Shown here one piece after another: positions 48,245 through 59,980 of a stretch of DNA of 64,000 bases. Each line of letters begins with the position of its first letter. Positions within the stretch are counted from its first letter, which is position 1. The stretch is from positions 4,167,001 to 4,231,000 of the forward strand of contig JBBMOA010000004.1 in assembly GCA_037954235.1 (NCBI GenBank). Direction: 5' to 3'. Origin of the DNA: Aulostomus chinensis (taxonomy: Eukaryota; Chordata; Actinopteri; Syngnathiformes; Aulostomidae). The notes beneath the pieces are model-generated. The model did no database searches, was not told the DNA's origin, and saw only the letters and a program-made list of their open reading frames with translations. The position numbers and the translations under genes were made by a program.

Positions 48245-49015
48245 TCCGTCAACTTCTTAAAATAATTTCCCAAGTCAGATGATGTTTTATCTCCAAACTT
48301 ATCTCTAATCTTGAAAAAATGACTTGGGCGATTATTTTAAGAAGGCGACGACATGTGACATTGGCTGTAATCGCTTTCCACACCAGACAAAAGTGCTGAA
48401 ACAAACCAGATGAATTAACATCTTGTAAAATGAAACTGGAGCGGAGAATGCTACCCACATGGAAGAACCCGAGGTGCTGCTTTTATCACAGTGGCTGATT
48501 TTGGGATGGTTGGTTACTGCTACATCCTGAGCCTCGTCACCCCAACGACAGAGACCACGTGGAGACTGCCGGCTAAATTCACAGCCCTCCCACTCCGTCA
48601 TGTTCTATGTTCGTGGTTCTTCCTCTCTCTTGTCTCCTTCATTCTTGGGTTCTCCATCCTTTTCAGTTCTATCTGACTCTTTGAAGCTGAAGCTAAGCTA
48701 GACCCTGGCTGGAGTGCATGCTGCATTTTTGTCAAAGTCACTTATGACATGTGTAACGATCTGTAGGCAAGACGTAAACATTACTGAGGACTCGCTTGAA
48801 GTTAATAAAGCGCAATATTCTGTTGTCAGGGAAATGCTACACGCACCCACATTTCTGGGTCCTTCAATAGACATTGTCATTAACGTTATTTGCTCCTCGA
48901 ATTTACTCTGTCATTACACAGCGTAAAGGCAAAGGGTTCCAACAGAAGAGCCAAAGCAAGGTGCTTTCACCCTGCTGTCATTCAGAAATGCAGGCACGAA
49001 GGCGTGTGAAGGAAC
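48245..49015. other. Intergenic sequence, no gene seen
   Basis: Unique sequence without supported exon. Confidence 0.4.
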
Positions 49016-49019
49016 CATC

Positions 49020-49480
49020 TTCATTATGAAACCGCATTACTCAAGACATTAACAACATTCATTCTTTACACACAATTAAAGTCGAGATCATTACAATACA
49101 TTTTTGAATTAATTCTACAATTCCATTTTTTCATATTACCCATCAAAAAGAGAACACAGATAGCATGAGCACCATTAAGCATCATAAATCCAACCATTTG
49201 TAAAGCAACATGTCTGTTTAGGGGTAATTTGCGGCTTCTCATTGCACTCCTCCATGCATAATGTAATGGTTTAAGTCTGGTTGATCAGAGCGGAGAAGAA
49301 GTGAGAGGGGAGATACGATCCAGTAGCTCATCAGTGAGCAGCCAGTCAGCCATTAAGTGTAATATGTTATTAAATATTTATTTGGTCCAAGGCCCTTGCT
49401 GTGCTACATTAGATCTACATGTTCATCATTAGAGGACATCAGCTGCATTATGAATGCAGAATGTGAAGCATGGGGGGTAA
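49020..49480. other. Candidate conserved non-coding element
   Basis: Contains GGGGTAATTTGCGGCTTCTC, CCTCCATGCATAATGTAATG, AGCCATTAAGTGTAATATG and TTATTAAATATTTATTTGG in unique, non-coding sequence. Motif density and lack of decay-like simple repeats suggest a developmental enhancer. Confidence 0.4.
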
Positions 49481-51564
49481 CTAAGAGTTGAGGTTAGAAA
49501 GGGCAGCTGAGGCCCAAACACCTGCTGCCTCACTGACAATCATGAAGTCATGACGTCAGGTCCAGTCCGTGCTGCGTTCCACCAGCTTAACTCGATGTGC
49601 CCTCTCATCCACTGTTCTTCTCGTCTAGCAGCATTAGAGACTCTGAGTCCGAACCTGTTTGTGTCTCAAGAACAAGCTTCTCCTCCGCTGTGATGGTTAC
49701 CATGGTGAGCAGTCCTCATTTAAAAGAGAGATGCACAAGAAGTGTGACTCTCTTAACACTTCAGACATTTTTTGGACACACTTTTTTCTTTTTTTGAAGC
49801 ACATGGAACCATCACACGTAAAAAAGGCAACGCGCTCGGCTAGTTCTGAGTCATGCTGTGGGCTCTAAGTATGAGAGTGATGGCTGGTCAGTTGCTTTAG
49901 TGTTGACTGAAACATTTCTACAACTTTTGGATCTGTTTCCGTGGGCGAGGCCTTCATTTTGACATGCCACTTATTGATCCTTAGCAGTCTTTTTTTAGCA
50001 GCAGCTGGGGGAAAATGTAGCTTGTGTGGATGCTGCTATGCTAATTAGTCAATAAAAGAACTTCCATACTGAAAAGATTCACAAAACAGATGCTGCGAAA
50101 TATAGTTGGGATGCTGATGAGTAACACTGGTATGTTGCAACAGACCCACCTTCAGCGTTTTGAGTATGGATGTGGTGTGAGTGAGGCACCTCCGTAAGGT
50201 GCTTTGTGTCATGCTAATGCAGAGAACATGCAACACAAGGGCTGGAAAATACATCATGATTAAGGTATTAGACTGGATTTCATCTTGGAATTTGGATATT
50301 GTGCTCAGTTGATATCATTATCTAGTTTTAAAGCTTGCAATACAAAAAAGTGATATAATTTTGTAAAGTAACCAAACTGTTGTTGCTGTCTGTTTGCCTT
50401 TTCCCTACTTAGCCATCACAGCTTCCCATAACGAGTGTTAATCATCTTTAATATTTGTCATTATTCATCAAAAAATGCCATTGTGTTAATATTTTGTGAA
50501 AGAGCTTGAGGTCCTCCCTTTATCAGTGCCACAGTTCTGACGAAGTGGTGTTTGATTCAAAGCATTATTACGACTTGATTTTGTCCATTTCACCCTGAAG
50601 CTCCAACTCACTTGCTTGCTGCCACTGTTTTTAGATTTTTGGCACTGTCTTGCTGTTATTCCAGTTTTAAACAAATGGACCCTCAGTGGGCTCAGTTTTA
50701 ACCAAATCACCCTAAAATTCCCCCCACAGACCTCATGTTCAGGATTATATGTGTGGTCTGAATTCTATCAAACTGAGGTAGAAACCAGCACACTCAATAC
50801 CTCACCAAAGTCCAAACTAAGCCTGGTTTCATCCTACTTCAGCTCCAAGAAGAACTCCTTGGAGTTGGTGAACTTGCCTTATTAGAGGTGTTCTTGTTTT
50901 GTACCTCCAACAGGGGCCATACTCAGAACTGCTGCCACAAGTAGACCTGTGTGTTAGCTTACATTTTTATTTAAAACCATCCCAAAGCATCAGCATTCCT
51001 CCTGGCAGGTGGGATTTGGAATCACATTTACACATAAAACTGTTGTGTATTGTAGTTTTTTGTAGAATGAATTTGTAATATCCTCTAATACTTGTGTACT
51101 GGGTGAAAATATATAATATAATGTATTAAATGATATTGGTTTCTCGCGATGTAAACTCCAGCAGTGAAACCAATGTTGCCACTGGAGTTGCGGTAACTCC
51201 TGAATCAGACAGAACACTGTGCATTGCACTCTGTGTGCAGTGCGTTGGTTATATCGTGTTATTTGTGATTTTGTGTATGACTCAAGGAGTCAATGAGGCA
51301 CGGAAGGAAAGCTACAAAGTGGACATCTTAACAAACACACACCACAGTGAGGTGCCATTATGCTTTGCTGTGCTGAGTGACTCGACATGGTTTACACTGC
51401 AGACTTCACAGCAGGACGCATGAAGAGACACACGCGCAGCATGTTCCAGCCACAGCTCATTACTACTCAATGAAACAAAACCACGGCGTTCACATTGACA
51501 TTCAATCGATGAATATCAGATATGGAGCTGTACGAGCTGGTCTGTTTTGTCATTGTTCTGACTC

Positions 51565-51595
<31 letters not shown>

Positions 51596-52655
51596 TGTGC
51601 ACATTTATAGCATTGCTTGAAGGTCAGAGGCATCATGAGATTAGTGATTACTGACATACACATGCGCGCAGCTCAGGTGTCACTTGTTTACCCACAAACC
51701 TCAGTCACCCGACGTGTCAAAGCCAGGGGTAGGATATCTATATCCACAGCAGCAGCATTCCTCACACACCACAGAGCGATAGCCACATTATACAGTGCAG
51801 AAAATCCTGTTCCAGCTTTATCAATATCCGGCCCTGCAGCCAAAACACCCGCCATGGCCAACAGAAAAATATGACTGCAGGAGACAGAGAATATTCATCA
51901 TCGCTTGGGAGGAAAGGTTGGCTCTGGGGAAACTGCAGGTTGCTTGTTCAAGCCAGACAATGTTGTGTTTGTTTATTGTTGAGGTCTCTAGCCAGCTGGC
52001 TTCCCCCTCATTGCCACGGGACGAGAATAATGGACAACCGAGCAGTTTGGGGAAATCAGCTACATTTCCTTTTGCTTTTTCTCCCCTTATATTGGTTTGT
52101 TTTAGCACAATTTCTCTTTATCAGTGACGGCATTCTAAACAAGCTGCGACTCGGGTTCACAGCTGTGAGGTGTGTCATTCGCGCACTGCTTTTGGCCAGA
52201 AGGCTGCTGTTTTTTCACCTTAATCGAAGCTGGTGAGAAACTGGAGGGAGGATTGTAATAATGTCTTTTTCAGTAAAATTCAGCAGGACATGTACTAAGG
52301 GGCAGGTTTATTGCTGGGCAGGTCTTATCTGAAGGCAAACAGTTCCAAACATTTGTTTATTAACTGATTGATGCCACTCCCATCTTTACACAAAAAATGA
52401 AAACGACTGCTAGCATTTTAGCTTAGCATGAAGACTAAAACCTGGCTCTGTCGAGCAACGAGTCTACAGCCACGCTTGTGTTTCTGTGGGTCTTTACGTC
52501 AGCTGTGCTTTAGGGTAACAGGTTCAATGACAGTGCTTTGTACCAGCCAGGAACGTTTATACAATCATCCCTGGCAGCTATAAGCCCCCCCCCCCCCGTC
52601 CCCCCCGTCCCCATTTTGGCCTATATTTCAATGTTTCTCCTGCCAACGAGCTCCC
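49481..52655. other. Intergenic sequence, no gene seen
   Basis: Contains a (TG)n tract at 51569-51595, a perfect CRE TGACGTCA at 49551-49558, a TTAGCTTAGCATGAAGAC piece (about 52420) of the fold-back repeat family, and C-runs at about 52586-52612. Confidence 0.45.
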
Positions 52656-52659
52656 AGAT

Positions 52660-53480
52660 GATACTACGGGTCAAAAGCTGTTAAAGGGTGGATAGATGAA
52701 GCTACGGCAGCTTCACTTGACTCTTTGGATCGCTCAGACTGGCACATGATCAGAGATGCCACCACCCAGGAGACTTGCATCAATCTGTATACATCAACAT
52801 CATACATCAGCAGCAACAAAACCATTCCCCAACCAGCAATCCCAGCTGAGTAGAAAGGTGTAGGGCTGTACTCAGAACACCCCCCCGGTGCTCCTCGGTC
52901 AGGTGACAAGGAGGCATACAACAAAGTAAGATTGAAAACTGGCATGAAAGAGGTAAAGCAGAGGCATCAGACTGGAGAGAGACCTGAACACCGAAGATGA
53001 GTGGCAGGCGACCCACATCATCACAGGCTACAAAAGCAGGAGGCCTCTCACGTGTGAGGCCGCACTGCCTGATGAGCTTACGTTTTTTTATGTTTGCTTT
53101 GATTGCCTCAACAAAGCTGCAAGTTCTATATTCTGTCTCTAGAGAACCAGCCACTGTCAATATATACTGATGTAAGGAGAAGAATCCCGCTGAGAGTGAC
53201 GAAAGGAAGCTGCTGGCCGTGGAATAGCAAACGTGCCAATCAGCTAGTTGATAATATTACTGACATCTTTAACATATCACTGTCACAGGGGAGTGTTCCC
53301 ACCTGCTTCAAGATAGCTGCCATCCATCAAAAGTCAAGCCTAAATGACACACACTCTCAATCCGACGAAGCACTGTGAAAAACTGCTTCTCCAGCACATC
53401 AGGAACCATATCAAAGCAGCCTGCACTGTCACCACATTGCCAACAGAACCACCCACTTATTTAACACCCATCCAAGAAAA
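52660..53480 (+). pseudogene. Relic of a CR1/L2/Rex1-group non-LTR retrotransposon
   Basis: The + strand translation, broken by stops and shifts, gives SLDRSDWHMIRDATTQE (about 52718-52770), TSTSYISS, then PDELTFFY-like sequence (about 53068) and finally NITDIFNISLSQGSVPTCFK followed by IAAIH (about 53253-53325). These match the region between endonuclease and reverse transcriptase and the start of the RT domain in jockey-superfamily LINEs (DW-vFr-aT; TDIFN-SLSQ--VPTCFK-A-I-P). The rest of the RT, including the catalytic acidic motif, is missing. Inactive fragment. Confidence 0.85.
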
Positions 53481-55136
53481 AAAAATAGAAATACTGCATC
53501 ATGGTTGTCTGTGTTCATGTGGGTTACTGTGACCTTGACCTTTGACCACCAAAATCTTTGACCAACAAAATGTTTTCAGTTCGTCTTTGAGTCTCAGGGG
53601 GCCTTTGAGCCAAATGTGAGAGAATCAGTGTTGCAGAGTGGTGCACTGAGATGAAACCGCCTGCTCAGCATCAGCTAAACCTTTTCACTAACCAGTCACG
53701 GACCTGGGGGGAAGCAGGTGAACAGTCTGAGGTTCCTGGGAATCGGCGCCTCACAGAGCCAGCTATGCAGAACCAGCAGCTAGGTTTATTTTCCAGACTT
53801 ATTATTTATTCATTGCTCTGTATAATTTCTGTTTATTTTGTGATTAGCATATTGGATCTGCAAACTTAATTTTGCAGTGCCAACTTGTTGTAAAATGATA
53901 CAATCAATGAATCTTGATAATGTTAGTGTCAAAATTTAGAGCACTGGACAGAATTATATTAGTGCTTTATAAAAAGTCAATGGATCACCAAATATGTTAC
54001 AATTAAATTTAAGGAGTATATTAATTTTGTCCATTAGTTTTGACCGACTGAGCCATCTGGAGGCAAATAGTGCAGCTAAAAACTTCCCTTTTAAAATCTT
54101 TTTATCCTGTTTTCTGTTCTGTAAAAACATCTTTTTCTACAACTACTGTCCTCATGCTAAGCTAACGGCCTCCAGGTAATGTATTCTCCAACTGTCGAAG
54201 TCCTGGCAAGAGAGCATGTTAGGGTTTTTTTTTTCCTCTCCAAATTCTGGACTGCCCCATTTAGCAATCAAGACAAAGTTAAAGCATCTAATGAAGATTT
54301 AGAAAAGCTGTCAGTGCAGCAGTGTGGATTTCCAATAATTATTTCTCTAAAATTTCACAATATTATTTCAAAATTCATCACACAGTAAAAATGAATATAA
54401 CTATGTCATAAAAACTTCTTGGGTTGGATCAGCGGCTTATTAGCCTGACAACCTCAGTAATTAGGAGATATGATGATTAAAGACAGGTAGGTGCATTTAC
54501 TGAACCCTCACCCCAAAAATAAGGTGTCAGAAATGTGAGATCCACTGGGCTTTAAAGGATGACCTGAAAAGATTTAGGTGGTCAAAGGTGAAGGTCATCT
54601 CACATGAACGCAAAATCTCAGGAATGTCATGTGGAATTGTCATCTAACCTGGTATAAATGTCCACTGGGACTCAACATTGACCTGGAGACATTTTGGTGG
54701 TCAAGGTCCTCGTGAAGTGCCCGCATCACCGAGCTATTTCTAGTTTACATTTGACTTGATTCCTGGATATCCTCCCGTGACCCAGCAGTACATGCTAGGT
54801 TTTTATTTTCTCCTCACAAAGGCAGGTCAGCATTGTTTCTGCAGCTCTGACTGACTGAACTGAGAAACGTCCTCAGAGAAGCCTGCAGGAGGAAAAGGGT
54901 CAAGTCCACAAGGACTTCAGGTTGGCGTGTGGTGCTCGACAAAGACCTCTCATACTTCTGATGTTCCTGAAATGAAAGTTTCCCTCCCTGAGCAGTGTGC
55001 TCTTATGCTCTGTGCAGATACTCTGACTAGGCTGTAATCGAACGTGACTCTTGAGTCGTTATTTGCATGTTTAGAGGGGAAGGATGTTCTCTCGGGCTCT
55101 TCTCAATGTGTGCCATTATTTCTCCCTCTCAAACAG
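53481..55136. other. Intergenic sequence with small repeat pieces
   Basis: CTCATGCTAAGCTAACGGCC (about 54151) is another fragment of the GCTAAGCTAA repeat family. No gene seen. Confidence 0.4.
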
Positions 55137-55285
55137 TTGAATACTGAGAAGTACCAGATGATGTTGGATGTTGAAACTCTTCCGTTATCTTGTTACATGA
55201 CCGCAGAGTTCTTGCCGCTCTTTCTCCTCGGAACCGCATCTTATATGGGACTCTACAATGCAAAATTACAGCTGTTTAGCAAAAC
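55137..55285 (+). CDS. Candidate exon with a hydrophobic segment, unidentified
   Basis: A strong pyrimidine-rich acceptor (CATTATTTCTCCCTCTCAAACAG) precedes 49 open codons plus two bases, then a donor-like AAAAC/GTGAGC. If unspliced, the frame stops at TGA 55287-55289 after LFSKT. The peptide includes LNTEKYQMMLDVETLP and the membrane-like stretch FLPLFLLGTASYMGLYNAKL. Codon use is reasonable, but no family is recognised and no partner exon was found within the window. Either an exon of an unknown gene or lncRNA, or fortuitous. Confidence 0.25.
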
Positions 55286-55289
55286 GTGA

Positions 55290-57230
55290 GCGAATTGTCT
55301 CATCTCTGGGGAAGACCCTCCTGGTATGAAACAGCATTGGTCTGTTCAGTGTCTATGTGCTGCTTGGTCAGGCCTGCAGGGTTCTCTCCTCTGCTCTGGC
55401 TGCTTGATAGAGATATCAAGCAGGGAGCAGGACAGCGGGAGAGAAGAGAGTGGTTTCATAATGAAAAGATTCTCACCAGACATCCTCTCTGAACTTGTGG
55501 GTGTCCCCAGAGTACCTCACAAACATGAGTCCATGCAGAAAAAAACTCTATACCGTACGTTCCGTTCCGTTACTGTTACAAATGCGCATGCGCATATCAG
55601 GTTGAAGTCAAGTGTCAAAGTGATGAATATATTATGTATTTTGTTGAAAAAGTCAGGGTTTTTTCACTTGGAGAGCAAGAAAGTCTCTTCTGACTATGTT
55701 GAATTTCCTTCTCTTCTTTTAACACAAACCCTTTTATATCAAGCCACGCAGACAAAACTAGCATTTCCGAATCACCCCAGACTAAAAAGCCTTTGATTTT
55801 CTCCCAAACCTCACACTCCCCTGGTGTGTTCTCTATGCCTGACACCGCTGGAATCTGAAAAAATGGATTCAGTGTATGCTCATGCCAAGTGCTAACACCA
55901 CAGCTGAGTGATGAAGGCGGTGTAGAAGTGTATTTGGCTGTGAAAGGGATGAAGGAATCCTTGGAGCCCTAAAACCAGAAGGTAAGCTAGCAGTGTTGAA
56001 TGTCCGATTCCCTCGCCTCCGATTCATATGGGTTGAAATAAGGTCTGGAGTGAGCACAAGCTTAGGATATTTCAAAGTTTTTGTTCTTTGGCATGAAATA
56101 TTTATGTAAATACTGCACTTGTGAATTTCAAAGTGGTTCTGTGTCTTAAAAACCTTGGTGACTGCGCTTGGCCTGAACGTTAACTTGCAGTCCCTGCAAG
56201 AAACTTGTGTTCAATATCAGCACCCGCACAAACGCAAACACAAGTTTCAGTTTGCTTTGCTGAAATGATCACCAAAAAGAATAAATAATTTACCTTCAAC
56301 TACACTTTTACCTCATTCATCTCACTCAATCAATGATCAAATGTGAGAAAACCACTAGATATTAAAATTTATGTGCATTTTTGATCAGATAACGCTGCTA
56401 ATAAAGTGTGAGAGGATATTTGTATGCATTTTCAGTCACTCCTTCCATATTTTGCTGCCCTAAATAGCCTTCAATATGATGATGTTTTACACTGATTAAA
56501 ATCCCTTAGTTTTCTATTCTAGCAAGTATTTTTTTTTTGCCTCATAAAGAAAATGGCTGGTTTGTAAAATTTCTCTAGCTGCCTTCTTAATAAGAAATAA
56601 AACAAGATATTTATTTCACAAATAAACACATTATTGCAAGGGGAGTAGAATATCATTTCAATAAGAATAAGATTGTGTGACCCCCTTCTGTGACATTAAT
56701 GTAACTCCAACCATTTGGAAGGTATTAACAGTACATCAGCACTTTGATACCCCCTCATTTTTTTTAAAGCATGGATCCCTTCGACACACACACACACACA
56801 CATATTCTCATGAGGGACATTTAGTGCAGATTAGAGAAAGCGCCAGAACAGACAGAGAGCTGCTTTATTACTGGTGGCATTTAGCAGCAGGACCCCTGCA
56901 CCTTCTCCAAGACAAATGCCAGTGTGCGGCACTCGGTACCACCTATTATATACTGACATCTGTGGAAAGGTTAATACAGTCTTTAAGTGGAGGAGATGCC
57001 CGGCTGCTCTGAACCACTTTAATTTTCTTCACTTCCACTGGCCCATATTGGTGTGAAGGATGGAAAGAGGGTCATCTGCTTTTTAAGTGCTGAGTTGTTG
57101 TTTTTTTTCCACACATAAAACACAAAAAAATGATGAGAAAATAATTAAAAGAGCTGTTGAAGAAAAAACTCAAAATAAAGCAATCGTACCGATTAAACCT
57201 GCATTATTGACATTGTCACGTTCTACTACG
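55290..57230. other. Intergenic sequence, no gene seen
   Basis: Includes a short (CA)n at about 56785-56802 and T-runs. A donor-like AG/GTAAGC at about 55980 follows a short open frame but has no acceptor. Confidence 0.4.
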
Positions 57231-57232
57231 TC

Positions 57233-57665
57233 GCTGTGACTACCAGCTTGTTAGCTAACAGCTGCTTATTTGCTTGACCAACAGTTTTGGAGGAACTTTA
57301 TTTCTCCTTGCAGCTCTGTTTCTTGACACGTCGTGACAGTTGAGTCCAATCGTCACTTTCTAAACTCTGTTTTTAGACGCTTTCCACTCCTGAGGGAAAT
57401 ATCTGGCTATTAAGATGCTAACTGCTCCACTGTGTTCACCCGCTAGTTGCTAACTGTGTCTCTTTGATGCTGAGCAGATGGTGTAAAGACTGTTTTTAGA
57501 GCTTTTTCTCAAACGCAAAAGCTCCTTGATGTGGTAGAAAATGACAATGAGAGTAGGAAGAGTGAACCAAAACAGTTAAGTTGCAGCCAGACGGCTAAAC
57601 AATTAGCTCCAACTTGCTATAAAGAACCATAAAACCTAGAGGAGCTGCAGAGTCATCTAGTGACA
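57233..57665 (+). repeat. Teleost dispersed repeat (GCTAACAGCT type)
   Basis: The sequence TTAGCTAACAGCTGCTTATT, then CTCCACTGTGTTCACCCGCT, CTAACTGTGTCTCTTTGATG and GCAAAAGCTCCTTGATGTGG follows the order of a repeat abundant in teleost genomes. Limits and class not known. Confidence 0.5.
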
Positions 57666-59146
57666 GAGAAGTCTTTGTAACTTTCACTTAAGTTATGCTT
57701 TTCACTAGTTGTGTGACTTAGTGCTGTACTTTTTACTTCCATTCCATTTAAAATGGAGGAATTTTACTGTACTTATATTCCTAAGCATGTTTTGCCAAAA
57801 AGAGTATAAATGTAAAAAAAAAAGAAAAAAAAAGGAAATACACTGCATAATTTCCTTTTTTCCTGGCACTTAATTATTTATTTATTTTTTTTACACTTTA
57901 ACTTTTGCTCTTTAAGTACATTGGTGAGGATGAATGTCAATAGTCCCAACCCAGGTGAAAAATGGACTACAACATTCTCTGCAAGCTTGTTTCAACAGGG
58001 GTATAACTTTGACTCTTTCAGATAAATGCCAGTCAGCCACTTCTGACAAGTTATAATAATAAAATAGATTGAAAATAGCTCAAAACACTCAAAAGAAAAT
58101 GGCTAATGCAATGTACAGAAATGGACCACAGCTCAGTTCAGTTTCCAATGATTGTATTCGATCAAGCAAACAATGAGCAATATTTGCATGTGACCCAAAA
58201 TTTCAGTTCAGTTTACTCAATAAAGGGTCAGTTTATATCTGTTAAAATCTTCAGTCAGTCCAATACAGTTCACAGTAACTTAAAAGAGAGACAACTCAAA
58301 ACTCTAATTGATTTGTTTGGGTTTGGGGATCTGCAGCAAAGTCAAAGTTGAACATCGGCATCTGCACATGGAAAATAATTATTGCGGCTGAGCTGTGGAG
58401 TGCAGATCAGTCAGCCAGGTTTGCAGCATCTGCTTTCGATTCAACAAGACCATTGATGAAATACAAAATCCACCGGTTCATTCCTTCCCTGGAAAACCAG
58501 CTCCTGAGATGCTGCGTCGCACAGTTGGCTACATTAATGTGCACTTTGCAATGCAGTCTTAACACTCAGGTAAATGCTGTCAACACTCGCACACATGCAG
58601 AAAAGCACAATGATTCCTTCAGGTGATGATGCACTTATGAAAACGTCGAGATATTATATTCCATTTGTGTCAACGGATCCCTCTACATCTTCCACAGTAA
58701 TCACATCATGACAAGGAAACTAATCTTGTACTTAAATGCAGGTCACTCACCCATAATAAGCTAATCAGTGTTAGTGACCTCATACAATTTTGTTACACCA
58801 AATATTTATTATTAATAGATGAAGTCCTTCCAAACCTAGCGTGGAAGAAGACGGTGTTTAACGTGTGAAAATGAGATAAGACTAAAGTGTTAGAGGAGTA
58901 AAAACAAAAGGTGAGAGGAATTGATGCATGCTAAAGTGATTTGAGAGTTTGTGTAGGCGTACAGTAGTACAGGAAACAAAGAGAGAGGATGAATTGGAAA
59001 ATGCCTGTATTTCTGTTTGCAAGAAAATGCATGCTTTACTTTCTCATTCAGATGTGGCAGCTCACTGCAGGGCACACATCCCTGTTATGGGATGGACTCC
59101 TTGAGCACAGTTTGGAGGCTTTCTTGTTGAATTTTGAACACACTTA

Positions 59147-59150
<4 letters not shown>
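57666..59150. other. Intergenic AT-rich sequence, no gene seen
   Basis: A-rich runs near 57814-57836, T-rich near 57880-57892. Nothing else supported. Confidence 0.4.

Positions 59151-59188
<38 letters not shown>
59151..59188. repeat. (TG)n microsatellite
   Basis: About 19 TG units. Confidence 0.98.
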
Positions 59189-59192
<4 letters not shown>

Positions 59193-59514
59193 GAAGATTG
59201 TATTAGGCCCGCTGTGTTCTTTGGTGATAAAACCCTGGATAAATATAACTTTGATAGAATAACTTATTCAGATATTCCACACTTCTTTTTTTTTTATGCC
59301 ATTCTTACCTCGGCCAAGCCTGACTCTTTGGCCTTGTGGTTGGAGTAACTTTTATTAACTTTAATGTTTGCTGCCAATACCACTCCCTGTTTGTGTAAAT
59401 AAAAAGTCATTGATCTCCAAATTTCCATCTCCATGTGAACCGCTAAAAGTCAACCTTGTGAGGCCAACAAGTGAGTGACACAGCTCATGTGCAATGACCC
59501 TGACAAATTCAGAC

Positions 59515-59980
59515 TCAAATGCACGACTCAAGAAGGAAAAAAATTACTTTATTTTGGCAACACAAAACACTTTCAAGGAGGCTAACAAAAATACAAAATA
59601 AAACACTCACATGGAGGATCTCTAAAGAAGGCAAAAAATCATTCCTGGAAGAGGCTTGGTACGAATTTTATGACGACCCAACAGTGGCGATAACAGACAA
59701 AATGAACTGGCGGTGAGACAAGGGAGATGAGGACTATTCATACATGAGGTAGGTGAACACAGGTGGAACCAATCAGGGGTGGGTTGACGATCACAAAGAA
59801 GGGAAACCCAGACAAAGGAAGGAAGTCAGGCTCTGAAATGAGAAGGAAAATGTGAGTACCAAAATAAAACAGGAAGTGCATGATAAGACTGGACATGGGT
59901 GACTTAACTTGAAAACATAAAGGACTGAACATGAACCCACACAATACTTGATATAACATGAACATGACACCGTATACGAG
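59515..59980. repeat. Probable dispersed repeat of teleost type
   Basis: Words such as GGTGGAACCAATCAGGGGTG, GGGAAACCCAGACAAAGGAA and CAGGAAGTGCATGATAAGAC, in this order, recall the terminal non-coding part of a widespread fish retroelement. Class uncertain. ORFs here on both strands are repeat-derived. Confidence 0.4.
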
